A DNA stretch of 64,000 nt from Medicago truncatula (GCF_003473485.1 NC_053045.1:8830501-8894500), one strand, 5' to 3'; shown: positions 1-12,959, numbered from the stretch's first letter. Notes: generated by a model from the sequence alone, not told the origin. Program-made: numbers and translations.

Positions 1-1190
1 ATGAAAGAGTAAAATTAAAAAGAAAAAATGCATTTCAAAAGAAATCTATTCTTTTTATATATTGTTATAGATTAGTTCAATTTTTTTTTTTCAGTTTTAA
101 TAAAACAAAGAATAAACTTCTGTAAAAAAAAAAAAAAAACAAGAATATACTTCTCTCTATTTTTTATTATTATTTATGAGGATTTCCTCACGGGCATAAT
201 ATATTTTCACTATGCGAAATCCATTTGATTAAATCCACTAATTATATATGTCTTATTCAACTTTTTTTATTTTTTTTGACAAATGTCTTATTCAACTTTT
301 TAAACAGTTTAGTCACATGCCCTTAAAAAAAAATATATAGTTTAGTCACAAAAAACACTTTTTAAAATATTCATAAATAAACTTTTATATTTGAACCACA
401 GTTCTGTTCAACACCACCTTTTCAACTAAGTGAGTTAGTGTACTAAAGAAATTGTGTTCATTCATAGTGAAAAGAACATAATATCTATAAATATGTTTTT
501 GTTTTTGTTTTGGTCCCCTATGGAGTAGGTACAATTTAAAGTTGAAACACAATCCAATGTGGATCTAACAAAGTTATTGGAATTTTATGTCTCCCACATC
601 AATACTACTAGTATTTTGTTATATAAGTTCTTACAATGCTTATCCAAAAGAAGAAGAAAAAAAAACTCTCATAACAATATACATAAATTATTTATTGAAT
701 GAATTTAAAAAGTTGATTTTTGCTTATAATAATGATCGAAAGGGAGTATATCATAAGCATGGTAAATAATTCAGAATTTAACTAACTATAACTACACATT
801 CCATAAATTCCAATTCATGATTATTTTCCTATCTTTCTTTCTTCGAGCAGCTATTCTTGGTTATAACTTAAACTTTCACCCCATTGGCTGTTTTGATTTC
901 CCAGACTTTTAAGTCTTCAACTTCAATCATTCATATAAAAAAGCACATTCATAAATGCAGAAGAATTTGACTATTAAGAAGGACCTATTTGCATGTTTCA
1001 AGTGGGGCTACTACACACGTTAAACTTGTAGACTCATATAGAAGCTCAATCAAACTCTGACACATCCCCCCATCCCCCGAAAGAGTAAAAGGGTAAAAGA
1101 GCATCTATCATTTATGATCATGATCATTGATCGAAAGAGAGCATCAAACAACAAAGAATGCTTTTCGCACTTTCTAATATGCACGTAAAA
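1..1190. other. AT-rich intergenic DNA, no gene seen
   Basis: Only short open frames occur here (the longest is about 60 codons, near 587-769) and none shows coding character, splice sites or a recognisable motif. The sequence is dominated by A and T runs. Confidence 0.6.
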
Positions 1191-1194
1191 GTAG

Positions 1195-1885
1195 GGGTGT
1201 TCGCGGTGCGGTACACTTCGATTTTGAGACTAAAAATTATCTGAATTGTAAGATAAAAATGTATGCAGTTTGGTTTGGTTCGGATTACTTTTAAAATAAT
1301 ATCTGATTCAAACCAAACCGATGTAGTTTAGGTTGGATCGGTTGGTGCGGTTTTTTCTCTCTCGAAAATACAATTTTTTGTTTACAACATTAAAATCAAG
1401 TTAAAAAGCTAAAACACAACAAATTTTCAGCAATGTTTTAAATTTCATCCCATATTTCAATTTCATTTTCAACCAGCAATGTTTACAACAACATAGACCC
1501 AAATTAAAGATAAAGACAAAAGGTAATCATATTCGGTAAGAAATGCAAGACTAAGATTTTATCTTTCTCTAAAAGTTTAAGTAGAATTTAATGAGAAAAA
1601 AACAAAGAAGAGACTTAACAAAGAGAAAAAATTTGTCATTTTATAAAAATTTTCATTGAGTTTCTATGAATATTGGTCTATGTGACATATGTTTAATTAA
1701 TGTTTATCTTATGTTACAATTTAATTTGGTTGGTAAAATAAAAACTGCAATCTGAACCAAATCATACGGTTGAATAAGAAAATTATCCAAATACATCTGA
1801 ATCAAATGCAGTTTTTTGCAGCTTTAGTTTGGGTTAGTGCCGTTTACAGTTTTTCTATTTAGGATTGGCTCAGTTTTAAACATTC
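1195..1885. repeat. Degenerate dispersed repeat, probably a transposon remnant
   Basis: The block opens with GGGGTGTTCGCGGTGCGGT and closes near 1850-1880 with related G/T-rich wording (GTTTGGGTTAGTGCCGT). Internal pieces at 1265-1350 repeat GGTTTGGTT/GGTTGG-type motifs in both orientations. This is the look of an old terminal-inverted element. I see no transposase and no clear target-site duplication, so class and borders are uncertain. Confidence 0.3.
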
Positions 1886-2655
1886 AAATATATTCGGTGA
1901 TGTAAGTAAAACTACCTTTGGTGGAGTTGGGATAGATATTTGGCTCAGTTGGGATAGATATATTGATTTTTCACTTCAATAACTATGTGCACACATCTCC
2001 TTATTTTAACCCTAGTTATCCCCAAGAACCATATTAAGATTCATTTAAGGAAAATACAACTTTCAACAAATACTTGTACACAGATGAATCTGAAACTACA
2101 TACTTAAGTGGGTTCAATTGTGATTTTGTTTTGATTCAAACAACTTAAAGCAATTGAGTCATAATCTAGAAATCTATTCAATTCCATATCTGGTTAAAAT
2201 TTTAAAACATTGATTGATGTGATATGTTCATCATATTATCTTCAATGAAGATGACACCCCCTTCTCATTATACCAATAATTTTAGAATTTCTTTGTCCAC
2301 ATATGCTACACTAACAAATAAAATAAAATTGAAATGTAATTTTTAACTGAATCCATAATGTCCACATGGTCGTGTTAGGAACGGCATTGGGTAACCATCA
2401 CATGTAGTATCATAATTAAAGCTTCACCAGTAATGGTAGCAATTTGCTTCAAGGTGGTTGGTTGAGTTAATTATTAAAAATATACCAACCCATTATAGTT
2501 GGACTAGTATCACTGTATCACATTCACATGTAACAGAGGTGCATGTGTTTCAGAATTTGATGCAATACCTTGTTCAGAAAATTTGCGGCTGATTCAGAAA
2601 ATGAATGTGACTGTAGTTCATGGTCTTGTTAATTCAGAACACCCACATATGTATA
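1886..2655. other. Intergenic DNA, nothing recognised
   Basis: AT-rich sequence without a convincing open frame. A short imperfect local duplication (GGGATAGATAT, twice near 1928-1962) is the only structure I noticed. Confidence 0.5.
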
Positions 2656-2659
2656 AGGA

Positions 2660-3090
2660 TTATATTCAATTTTAATACTCACATTTTGATAAAATCGCAA
2701 TTTTGGTCCTTCTATTTCTAACTGTACAATTTTGATCCTCCAATTAATTTGTTCTACTTTTACCAATCTATGATTTTGACCATCAAATTTGATGATGCGT
2801 CAATATATTAGGCTACCTGACATGAAAATGAAGGGCATAAATGTTGGTAGTCATCAAAAATAGGGTCATAGTTGAGTTGTTACCAAGTATACAGAGCAAA
2901 AAGGAAATCAATTAAATTGATACAAAGGGCTACAAGTAAACAATTTATTATTGTCACGTCATTAAATTCGATAATCAAAATCATGGATTGTTGAAATAAG
3001 GGATCAAAATTGCGCAATTAGAAATAAAATGACCAAAATTGCAATTTTGGCAAAACATGGGGACAGAAACTACATTTAAGCCAACATATT
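2660..3090. mobile_element. Non-autonomous element with long imperfect inverted ends
   Basis: About 55 bases at 2690-2745 (containing GCAATTTTGGTCCTT and CAATTTTGATCC) reappear inverted at about 3000-3060, giving a terminal-inverted structure of roughly 400 bp. The right outer end reads, on the minus strand, GGCTTAAATGTAGTTTCTG, a form of end that recurs near 20600 and 52870. No coding capacity. The superfamily is not determined. Confidence 0.45.
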
Positions 3091-4335
3091 AGTGTAAGAA
3101 TGAGCTTCTCTATTACCATAACTTTCTTTTTTTTTTTTTGGTCTAGACCATAACTTTCTTTACTAAGCAGAAACTTGACAATTAAGTTATTGCTAAATTA
3201 AATTCAACAATATAACACATTTAACTTCCTAAAAAAAAAAAAAACACATTTAATATTAATATGGTAAGTGTATATAACAAACTAAGGCAATACTTTCAAG
3301 AAGCATCCATTTGCTTAATAAATACCTAAGGCAAGATTAATAATTACATAGCTCAATTTGCTTAGTTTGCAATCAATTTATCTATCATACGGTACAAGTA
3401 ATTGACTACAGATAAGTTTCAACTAGAGAAATTCAATATATCATGATTACCAAATATGCTAAATTTCTTACCTATAAGAATGACATTCAATAAAGTAATA
3501 AACCAAAACAAATATCCTCATATTATACATATAAATGGAAGATTCACTATACATAAATAGAAACATACAAACTCAGGTAACTTTCAGAATCCAGTTAAAC
3601 AGTGAATGCTTGGAAGCAGCGTCTCTTTGCAAATGTCAATTCCAAAAGTAAATAATTCCATATAAAAACCAGCCAAATATGGAAATCATACATGAAGGAA
3701 ATGGAAAGAAAGTTACAAATATTAAATGTACAATTTAGAAACAACAAAACTTATACTTGGAATAGATTGCAAAAGTTCTTAAATTAATGCATAAGATAAG
3801 AATGTCCTTAACAGAGATCATAGGTGATACAAGCCAAAAAGAAAAACTATATATGAAAATGAATTAAGAACATCAAAATAAAAAGAGACCAAAGAGCTAT
3901 GAAATTGCAAGTTGATTCCTAAAATTATTTAAAAAACTGATCCTATCAAATGGCCATAAAGCAACAAAACTCAAAATCAAGCCGACAACACTTCTTAACA
4001 AATCCTTCGACTTTTATACACTTAAGAAGTACTAATCTAATAACGGAAACAACTACATGCAGTTACTCTCAAGATTTTTCTACGGACAAAACATACCTGC
4101 ATGCAAGCCGGCTGTTCCAGGGGGAAAGGGAGCCTGGTGCCACAGAACCGATTCCAAAACATTAGTGATAGCAACATGGATAGTAATAGAATTGTGCACG
4201 TAATTATTAATACAGGAGTCCAATTATAGCTGAAAAATTACATATGCAAATAAAATACATGTCTTATTGATTCATTCAGTCCGAAAACTGGAAATCAAAC
4301 TATTGTATGATGATTTTACTCATTTTCCTTAACAA
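3091..4335. other. Intergenic DNA downstream of the epimerase gene
   Basis: Mostly AT-rich with T and A runs (3127-3140, 3231-3244). No gene is recognised except a short GC-rich island at 4108-4160, listed separately. Confidence 0.5.
4108..4160 (-). other. GC-rich island with a splice-donor-like end
   Basis: Read on the minus strand, a compact GC-rich block ends with CATGCAG followed by GTATGT, a good 5' splice site, and has CACCAG upstream as a possible acceptor. It lies about 540 bases beyond the epimerase stop codon on the same strand. It could be an alternative 3'-UTR exon or an orphan exon. No protein family is recognised. Confidence 0.2.
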
Positions 4336-4694
4336 TTATACACTGCCACCAATCAGCATATGCTCTCTATCAGTCATGAATGCTACATTTCTAAAACTAC
4401 AACAATTACATTCAGGAGGAGGATAAAAAAAAGAATAAAAGAGAATATGATGATATATCTTGTTTTCTTTGGCACTGGAAAATAGGGTGCCCGGGCGAAT
4501 AATCTCCAGTCTCCAACAACAACAAAACTTCCTCAGTGCAGGAAACAAAGGTTCCTCCCTAATAAGGTACATCTTTGACAAAGTGTGAAACATGGCGATT
4601 CAAGCAATACGGGCAGAGAAAATGCTAAGGGAACAATCACAAGAATCATAATGAACAAGAATTCAAAGATCCTATATAAAAAAAGAATCCATCA
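4336..4694 (-). other. Probable 3' untranslated region of the epimerase gene
   Basis: The sequence directly follows the epimerase stop codon on the minus strand. An 85-codon open frame lies within it (4336-4593), but it has no family resemblance and is best read as UTR. No polyadenylation site was pinned down. Confidence 0.4.
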
Positions 4695-6017
4695 TCACTC
4701 AACAGCTTTCTTCCCAGAAGAATAGTAATTCAGATACCACCTCACAAATTTCTTCAAACCAGCCTGCAGATCCGTCACCGGCTTATAACCAAGCTCTCTC
4801 TGCGCATAACTAATATTCGCATGAGTAAACTGCACATCCCCATTCCTCGGCAACTTCATAATATTCCTCTTCGCCTTAGTCTTCAACAGCCTCTCCAAAA
4901 TACCCACAAGATCACTAACAGGAACAGGCGAGGTATTCCCCAAATTGAAAACCCTCAACTGTGCCGGCCCCCTCTTCTTCCCACCACTTCCAGTACTCTT
5001 CTCAGCAGTATCCAAAGCACCTAAACACCCCCTCACAATATCATCAATATAAGTAAAATCCCTCGCAACGGTGCCATGATTCGCCGCCTCAAAAATAGGA
5101 ATAGTCTTCCCCTTCAAAATATCTCTAGTGAAAAAGAAGTAAGCCATATCAGGCCTACCCCAAGGACCATAAACAGTGAAAAACCTCAAACCAGTTAAAG
5201 AAAGACCATAGATATGATTATAAGTATGTGCGATTTCTTCACCGGCTTTCTTAGTAGCGGCATACAAACTAGCAGGTTGATCAGTTCTATCTCTTTCAGA
5301 AAAAGGAACCTTAGTATTCAATCCATAAACAGAACTAGAACTAGCCCAAACAATTGAAGGTTGAGGATTAACACTTTTACAAACCTCAAGCAAATTAACA
5401 AAACCAGCAATGTTACTATGAACATAAGAACCAGGATTCTCCATAGCATACCTCACACCAGCTTGAGCAGCCAAATGCATGACATGAGTAAAAGGAACAA
5501 CCTCAAAAAGCTTCCTTAACAAAGCAGCATCATTGATATCACCTTCAACAATGAAAACACCAGTACGTTCCAAAAGTGCTTGTCTTGCACGCTTCAAAGA
5601 AGGGTCATAATAGTCATTGAAATTATCAATCCCAAGAACACCATCTCCGCGACGCTTAAGCGCCGCGGAGACATGTGTTCCGACGAAACCAGCAGCTCCG
5701 GTCACAAGAACGGAGAATCCATTCCGTGACCGGACTCTAGCGGAGGAACGGACACGTTTCTCCCAAACGGGACCACCCCAGTTGGAAGGACTCCTCAATG
5801 ATCGCCGTGAAGGGTCCGCCGGAAGAGGAGAACTCGCCGGAGAACGGAAAAAGAAGATCAAGATCGCAGCTGAGAAAACAAAACTCCAAAGACAAAGCTT
5901 TGCCGGAGAAGCGTGCCACCGTACACGGTTGAAGTAAGAAGCTTTCTCCATCTTGAACTTTCCCGGTGTCGACGGAGCACTGTTATCAGCGTGCGACATT
6001 TGCTTCAGCTGAGACAT
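4695..6017 (-). CDS. GAE: UDP-glucuronate 4-epimerase, Golgi type II membrane protein
   Basis: Interconverts UDP-glucuronate and UDP-galacturonate, supplying the precursor for pectin synthesis in the Golgi lumen. The frame is a single uninterrupted exon of 440 aa, matching the intronless structure and length of the plant GAE family. A cytosolic N-terminus (1-40) is followed by a membrane anchor at about 41-57, then a Ser/Arg/Pro-rich stem to about 100. The catalytic extended short-chain dehydrogenase domain starts at about 101. The NAD-binding glycine motif is TGAAGFVG (106-113), a serine-rich strand WASSSSVYG lies at 224-232, and the catalytic YxxxK is Tyr252-Lys256. The first Met is chosen because the frame is stopped upstream and the anchor sits at the expected distance. 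A second Met follows at residue 7. Which GAE paralogue it is cannot be told from this alone. Confidence 0.95.
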   Translation of the reverse strand: MSQLKQMSHADNSAPSTPGKFKMEKASYFNRVRWHASPAKLCLWSFVFSAAILIFFFRSPASSPLPADPSRRSLRSPSNWGGPVWEKRVRSSARVRSRNGFSVLVTGAAGFVGTHVSAALKRRGDGVLGIDNFNDYYDPSLKRARQALLERTGVFIVEGDINDAALLRKLFEVVPFTHVMHLAAQAGVRYAMENPGSYVHSNIAGFVNLLEVCKSVNPQPSIVWASSSSVYGLNTKVPFSERDRTDQPASLYAATKKAGEEIAHTYNHIYGLSLTGLRFFTVYGPWGRPDMAYFFFTRDILKGKTIPIFEAANHGTVARDFTYIDDIVRGCLGALDTAEKSTGSGGKKRGPAQLRVFNLGNTSPVPVSDLVGILERLLKTKAKRNIMKLPRNGDVQFTHANISYAQRELGYKPVTDLQAGLKKFVRWYLNYYSSGKKAVE

Positions 6018-6700
6018 TTTCTCGGGAAAATCTCAGATTTTCTCGGTAAAATTAATTTTTTTCACTGACCCAGAAAAATTGAGAGAGAAATTTCAGATTT
6101 TGAAAGATACCCACGATTTCTCTACCTCGATTACTATGAATTTCGATGCCGATTGAAAATTCTGAGAAAATTCTTTAGGTTCCCTCAAATTTGAGAAATT
6201 AGGGTTTCTATTGAAGAAATTGGGTTAATGGTTCTAAATGGTGATGTGTTTCTTTCTTTCTTTGTTTCTGAGATTGAAGAAAGTGATAGAAAGAACCAAA
6301 AAATATTAAAATTATAACAAGGAAAAAAAATGAGGTTTTTTTTTTTTTTCTTTTCTTTTGAGTTGGGTGAGTTGGCTTTCTTTTTCTTTTTTGAATTTTT
6401 TTTTAGGTTTCTTTTTTGGGAATCTTATTTTTCTTGTAGGAATGAATGGGTTGGAAGTGGTGGTGGGCACACTTTTGGTTTTATGGTTTTTTAGTTTTTA
6501 ATAATTTCACGGATTAAAAAAAAATGGTTTTGAACTTTGAAGAACAAAATTGGATTAAGAGTGTGAGAGGTAGAAAGTTTTAGAGAACATGTGAATGAAT
6601 AAGGAGGAAACTTGGATTCAAAGGTTAATTCAATGAATTAAGATTTGGATTTGTGTTGTTAGAAAGAACAAAAAGGTGTCTCATTCAAGAAAACCAATAC
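6018..6700 (-). promoter_or_regulatory. 5' leader and proximal promoter region of the epimerase gene
   Basis: This lies immediately upstream of the epimerase ATG. It contains T-rich/pyrimidine-rich stretches on the plus strand (6330-6420), which are purine-rich in the gene's sense. A weak TATA-like string (minus TTATAAT, near 6311) is present, but I cannot assign the start site. Confidence 0.3.
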
Positions 6701-9700
6701 AAGTGGATGGGTGGTAAAAGATGTCTACTTTTTCATCTACTTCTAAAATATGCTATATGCTAAATTGATTGGTTGGAGATCCTTAAATTTAGTAGGCTTT
6801 TTTTTAATAAAATATTTTAATGTAGATACTTTGTTTAAGGATATTGTTGTATGGAGGAAAGTTCTCTCCTTTTTAATTGGGAGGTGGATGTGTTTTCAAG
6901 TTTCAGAATTAAAGAACATAATGGTTGGTTTATTGAATGTGCAATGCAATGGATGAGATTTTGAAGCTTTTTTATTTGCTATATATGGACTCCCTATTTT
7001 TACACCAATTAAAAAGTATGTATTGGTAACCCTTAAATTCAAAGAATTTAGATAGTCAAACTAGAAATAACTTCTTTTTTTACTAATTTGGGTGCAAGTC
7101 ATGCTAAAAATTACTCCTTTTAAGAGGTAAATAGATACATCCCAAAGTTGACAAATGAGACTTATTATATTACCAAATTAAACATTATATAGCCTAGAAA
7201 GTTGACTTGAAATGATACAAATATGGCTAGATTCACTAAATAGGTTTTTACTTTCATTAAAAACCTTAGTTATTTTGGAAGAAAATTAATTGCACGTTGT
7301 TGGGTCCAAATATTTTAATAGCTTATGAATTATTTATTACATGCATTACCTATAATCAAAGTAAACAATATGCACAAAGTGTATTTGATGCCTTGACGTA
7401 ACTTTTTCATCAAGAAACTTCTTAATTTTCTCTTAACATCGAGTTCAATTGCGTTAACGGATCATTTAAAAGTCCTCAAACTAAGTAGATAAAAATCTTA
7501 TGTTCACTATGACTTATCTCTTCTTAGAAGTTAAAATTCAATTCAAACTTATCACCAAAAGAAAATTCAATTCAGACTTTTCTATCAAGCCAATAAAATG
7601 ATCAATCATATTTTTTTCTTTAACTTTCATATGGGGGATAAGTTAACTTTTTTTAACTTTTACATGATTGATAAATTAACTTTCATATCAAAATCGCACA
7701 ATAGCAATAAATTTATAGCACAATAGCGTTAACATTGGTCCCAACGTTAAGGCTACCGTACAATTTTGACATCTACTTTTTTAGCGATTTTTTTATTTTG
7801 ACAAATTTTTTTTTTTTTTAGCGATTGTATCTTCATGTTTTACTTTTTATTGATTTGGTAGTGTTCATCTCAATTTCCTCCAAAATATATTGACGAAACA
7901 TCGTCGATTTAAATTTTTTCTAAACAATTGTCACTCTATTCACCCAATGAAATTTTTGTCTAAACGAAGATAATACGCTGTTACAATCTAGCGAATCAAA
8001 GTTTTAATCTCTGAAATAAAAGAGACACCCACATTTAACACTCGATAACATCTCAAATATGATAATCTCCCTAATGAAGAAGAGATTAGTCTTGATAATT
8101 CAGAGTTTGTTCGATAGCTAAGTCAAAACACTTGCTTTTTTACCTCAAAACACTTAGGAAAATACTAACAAATACTTCTGAGACTTTGTTAAGAAAATAA
8201 ATAAATAATAAAAACATCTTAAAACTTGTGTAGTTAAATTTTTAAAAATGTAAAATAAATATTTTTTCAATACAAAAATATTTTTTTTATTTCCTTAACT
8301 AGTGCTCCAATAACACTAGTTAGCATCATCCTTGATTAATAAAATAATCTAACATTTTTTGTTAGGGTTGGAGCACATTTTTGTTTTTTGTTAGTTGTGT
8401 GTGAGAGAGAGATGCATTGAATGGACAACTTGAAATGCAAACAAACTTGAAAATGAAGGCATGAGCATCTACCAAGAATCCTTATGTTGCAATTTATGTT
8501 AGGGGCAGCAAAGTACCATGTGCACCACTAGTACACGTATGGTATAGTGCAAAATAATCACAAGATCAAGACAAGATAGCCTCCTTCACTAATATAATAA
8601 ACACTTATAGTTTTACAAAATGTGTCATATTATAATCGGTGGATCTTATATTGGAGTTTTCATAAGTAAGTACATTTGTGTATGTATGTGTGAGTAGGCA
8701 CTTTTATCGATGGATCCAATTCAATGAAAATCACATTAACAGAACAGAAAAAAAAAAAAACTAAAATTTGGTAAAACAAATAATATTTTTCTATGCTCAA
8801 CTCACCAAGTTTAAATCTCCTAAAAAATAATTATAGAATAATCATTACGATAAATTTAATTAATAATAATTTTCTTCAATCTTTTACAAGAAGAACTTTT
8901 TGTTATATTGTATTGATTTTCAGATTCTAATTGATCAAATTTAATCCGAATCAAAATTATGTATATAGAAATTAATTTACGTTGCAACTTGCATAGCCAT
9001 TAAAAAGTGTTTGACTTTGTAATCTCAATAGACAAGATTAAATCATATATGAAAAAGTTGTAAAATGATCATTAATATTACCATTGTTAGTAATAATTTT
9101 TCTTCTTCAATATCTTTTAAAAGAATTAGGCAAATTTTCCAAACATGAACCAATACTTACTAAGTTACTATAAATTCTGAAAAGTAATTTGGATTTGATA
9201 AAAAAAATGGAAACAATAATAGTGCTTACAAACAAATTATAGTAAGTAATTGAAAACATGTCTTAGTCTAAAATCTCAATCACTATAATTTGACACCTAT
9301 TAATCATCACTATCAGAGAAGGCAAAAACACATGAACAATATAAAGTTAAAAGCATAATAACAAAATTAAAAAAAGGAAAAAAAAAGTGGTGGCAGTACT
9401 CTTTGTAATAATTCATTAATATTCTCTCTCTCTCTTTTTAGGTAAGGGACAAAATATAGTATCTCTCTTAAGCACTCCTTCCATGTGCAATGTGAATATG
9501 TGAGATTTATTGAGAGACAAAGCTACAAGTTCATTAAGGTTGCCTTTCTTTTAATCCATTTATCATCATTTCCATGATTGATTAGAGTTAAACCTAAGCT
9601 TAACTTTGTACATATTTTATTGTTATATCATATCTTTTATTATAAATATTTAGAGCAGTATAACATGTATCTATTAAAAACACCCACATTTTAGTGCTAC

Positions 9701-11330
9701 TAATGATTATTTTTTTTAGTATTGATTTAGTGAGATGGCCATGTGAAGTGTGGAATGGAGTCCTGAACTTCACCCTTAGTTATGCAATATTTCAATGAGC
9801 AATAAATTTCTTAATACTATGCACATGAGGAACATAAATATTTTGCATCAAAACATTAGTAAGAGGAATTTTTTTGTTTTACATAGATATTGTAAAAAAA
9901 ATTTACACATGCATTCAATCAAATCATTTTATAATGTCACTTTTTTATGTTATTTCTTTCTTTAAACATCTCTATAAATATTCATATGTTATAATTTGAT
10001 TGGATTCATATGCAAGTAAAACAAATTTATACTATCGATGCATAAAAATTAATCTCTTCCAAAGATTAGTAAAAAAAAAACTGCATAGGCCATGCCCTAG
10101 TGAATATAGGCTATGAATCGAGCCCATAGTGAAGAGTACCAGAGATGATATGTGCAATAATGACATCGATAGTCGGATTTGGATTCTTAGCAATTCATAC
10201 AATCATGCAATCGAAGATAGAATACTAGATTGAGATTGAATAGTTTATGTTTAAACTTTTTTATTTTGAAATGAATATTAAGTTAAAATATTGGCCATTT
10301 AATTTTGATTCGACGATCTAGATTATGTGAAATGAATGATTTTGTAATTGTAGATAATTTAATTTCAACAAATACTTCATCAATACTTTTTTTAACACAT
10401 TTTTTATTATTGAATGAAATTTATGTGAATATTTTACGTCATATACATCTCATTCCTATTTATCGTGCATATTCCCAAAATATTTATATCTAGAGAATTT
10501 CTACCAACAGTAATATATATATAACTTGTCGAAATCCAAAGTAAATAACAAGAGCATCACAAGGACTACATTAAGACCAACAATGTGCTACCGCTCCCAA
10601 AAGTTTTTTTCATACATACATGATCGAATATCAAAATTTAAAACAAATAATCTTTTTTTATTGCTTCTCAACCTTGACAAGATGTTTTGATCGGTTGGTT
10701 TGAAGTATGTATCAAATTCATTTTGATACGAGAAGAGATTAGATGATTGTGCTTGTTGCAAAACTATCAAATAAAGGATAAAGAAGCTGTCACAAAGAAG
10801 TTACATTGGTTCACTCTAACTAGGCTAGAACAGTCCCCATAAAATGTGAGATTATCTAATAATGGTGTCTGAGATACCTCTCAGATGTTGCACACTTTCT
10901 CTTCATTTCTGGTCTCCTTGACCTTACAAGTTTTGGACAACCTCTTTAGACTTTAGCTATCATACAATCCACCTTTATACCTAAAGATAATTAATGAAAC
11001 TTTACAACTCATTACATGATTATTTTGTGATCATAGTCTTATCAATGATCAATTTGATCTCACAATGACATTTCTCTCATTCTCATCAAGTTAAATCTCA
11101 TAACATTTCTTCAATCTTTTCCCTATTTTAATACGTTTGACATGTATCTATTTCCACATCTAATGTAGACACCAAATATGGATGTCTTTTTTAGATCAAT
11201 TCTACAATTAAACATCGAGATTCCCTCAAAAAAAAAAAAAACTTAAACATTGAGATTAAAGTGGATAATGAAAGGTACATTAATACTAAAACATCTTTTT
11301 TTTTTATTATTTCAATTAAACATCGAGATA
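6701..11330. other. Long gene-free AT-rich interval
   Basis: About 4.6 kb without a convincing gene. Short frames at 6750-6956, 10305-10493 and 10588-10770 lack coding features. A CT run occurs at 9423-9437. No retroelement or MITE termini were recognised here. Confidence 0.5.
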
Positions 11331-11335
11331 CCTTA

Positions 11336-11622
11336 GGGTGTGTTTGTTTCAAGTTTACCAAATTTATTTTTAGGAATAACATTCTTTGGAATATAAAGAT
11401 GAGAATTTTATTACAAGGAATTTAGGAAAAATATGTTTGGTTAGCTTTATAATATTCATAGGAACCATAAAAATAGGGATTATAATAGGTAAATTATTTA
11501 TGAATTTATTCTCATCTCCATGGGAACTTTATTCCCACCCTTTTCCTTGGAAATTTTTTTCTATTCCCAAGAATATTTTATACCAAGGAATAAATTTTAG
11601 TAAACTTGTAACAAACATAGAC
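11336..11622. mobile_element. MITE with about 30-bp inverted ends, hAT-like
   Basis: The left end GGGTGTGTTTGTTTCAAG, continuing into TTTACCAAATTTATT, is matched by the inverted right end (minus strand CTATGTTTGTTACAAG, then TTTACTAAAATTTATT). That makes a 287-bp element. A 197-codon open frame on the plus strand (11386-11979) starts inside the element and runs out of it; it is AT-driven and not a gene. The superfamily call rests only on the end sequence and length. Confidence 0.55.
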
Positions 11623-11935
11623 ATATACATTTCTATCATTTTATTCCCAGGAATCAACAATTATAACTTGAAGAATCTATTGAGTTACATATTGATGCTA
11701 AGTGATTGTTGTTCACTTAATATTGCACTACATGAAAATTTTCTGTGCAGTTTCTTTGAGATTCGCCTTTTTTTTTTTTTTTTTCTTTTGGTCAGGATTA
11801 TTATTATTATTAACAAATATTTGGTAGTTGAGTATCCTACAACTTTCGAAAGCATAACCTCTGTTAGTATTATCTCTTGGAAGGGACTTAGTACTGCTGA
11901 TAATAATTTTAATTGGAAGACAATATTAAGTAGAG

Positions 11936-12055
11936 TTAGATGCATAATCTCGTATAATGTGGCATTAAGTTTGCATTAATAATATGGAATAACTGTGCAA
12001 ACAAAAATCTCATGTAGTGAAACATTTTGGCCTACAATAATCAATTAACATTAAT
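11936..12055 (+). repeat. Left copy of a degenerate direct repeat flanking a gypsy fragment
   Basis: The strings TTTGCATTAATAATATG, AAAAATCTCATGTAGTG and GTCAATTAACAT-like wording occur here and, in the same order, at 13070-13200. The two copies are about 1.1 kb apart and bracket the gypsy reverse-transcriptase fragment. Confidence 0.45.
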
Positions 12056-12199
12056 ATGTAAGAAAAATTATTGTTTAACGTTGAAACAAAAAAAAAGACA
12101 TTAATTGCTAGAATCTTAACTGTCTGTTCCTTCTCAAAATCTTGACACTTTGATCGTATGCTTAAATTTTATGGATCAGTTCTAAGGATAGACGATCTT

Positions 12200-12543
12200 A
12201 TGGATCAAATGGTAGGTATGGACACTATAAATATTCGGTAATGCCGTTTGGTATGACTAATGCGTCAGACGTATTTATGGAATACACAAATATGATCTTT
12301 CATCCCTATTCGGATCAGTTTGTGGTGGTGTTCATAGACGATATTTTGGTGTATTCGAAGTTGGAGGAGGAGCATGCAGAGCATCTGAGAATTGTATTGG
12401 AGATCTTGAAGGAGAAGAAATTGTATGCTAAGTTGTCGAAGTGTGATTTCTGGTTGCGAGAAGTGGGTTTTCTTAATCATGTGATATCTAGAGGTGGAAT
12501 CAAGGACAGATCCAAAACTAATATTTTAGTGTGGCTAAAATAA
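12200..12543 (+). pseudogene. Ty3/gypsy reverse-transcriptase fragment
   Basis: The frame encodes the core of a Ty3/gypsy reverse transcriptase: a YGHY-like start, [29 protein letters not shown] (the YxDD-type active site, here FIDD), then the [29 protein letters not shown] connection segment and an altered [10 protein letters not shown]. Everything else of the element (gag, protease, RNase H, integrase, LTRs) is missing. The frame stops after a diverged tail. It is a short non-functional relic of a chromovirus-like element. Confidence 0.85.
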
Positions 12544-12959
12544 TAGTGTCAAAAAAATTTGCCAAATGAAATTAAAAACTATGTATTATTTCACTCGAAA
12601 AGCTGTTTTAATAGTTTTATTGAGGTTAGTTTTATTAGCTCATATTCATTTGTATCCAGACAATTGTTAATTGAAACAAAATGAGCTGTAAACCTTCTCT
12701 AAATTATATATTTCCTATTGCTCTGAAAAAAATTCATCTTTCAATTGCATCTTTCACATCATCTACATAAATCACACCATTCACATATTTCATCTTATTC
12801 ACATCATTCACCAAACTCATGTATAAATCATTTCACATAGATAAACAAAAAAGTTACGAGGTGCCTCTCAACAAAAAATTACAATTTTATAAACATAGAT
12901 GTCATTGGTCATGTTTTAAAATGTTGTTCCCGCTAACTAGTTGTAAGAAAAACAAACAC

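Noticed and set aside
4108-4160. Similarity of GGCACCAGGCTCCCTTTCCC to the miR166 sequence
   Set aside because: Several mismatches and no opposing arm that would form a miRNA foldback.
5617-5937. 106-codon plus-strand frame opposite the epimerase
   Set aside because: Antisense shadow of the Ser/Arg-rich stem and GC-rich codons of the epimerase.
9720-9775. GTGAAGT...ACTTCAC foldback near 9745 as a miRNA
   Set aside because: The pairing is only 7 bases with a large loop, too short for a precursor, and the sequence does not match a known miRNA closely.
11386-11979. 197-codon open frame on the plus strand
   Set aside because: It starts inside a MITE with inverted ends and runs out into AT-rich DNA. 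The composition is Ile/Phe/Asn-rich from base bias, with no domain.
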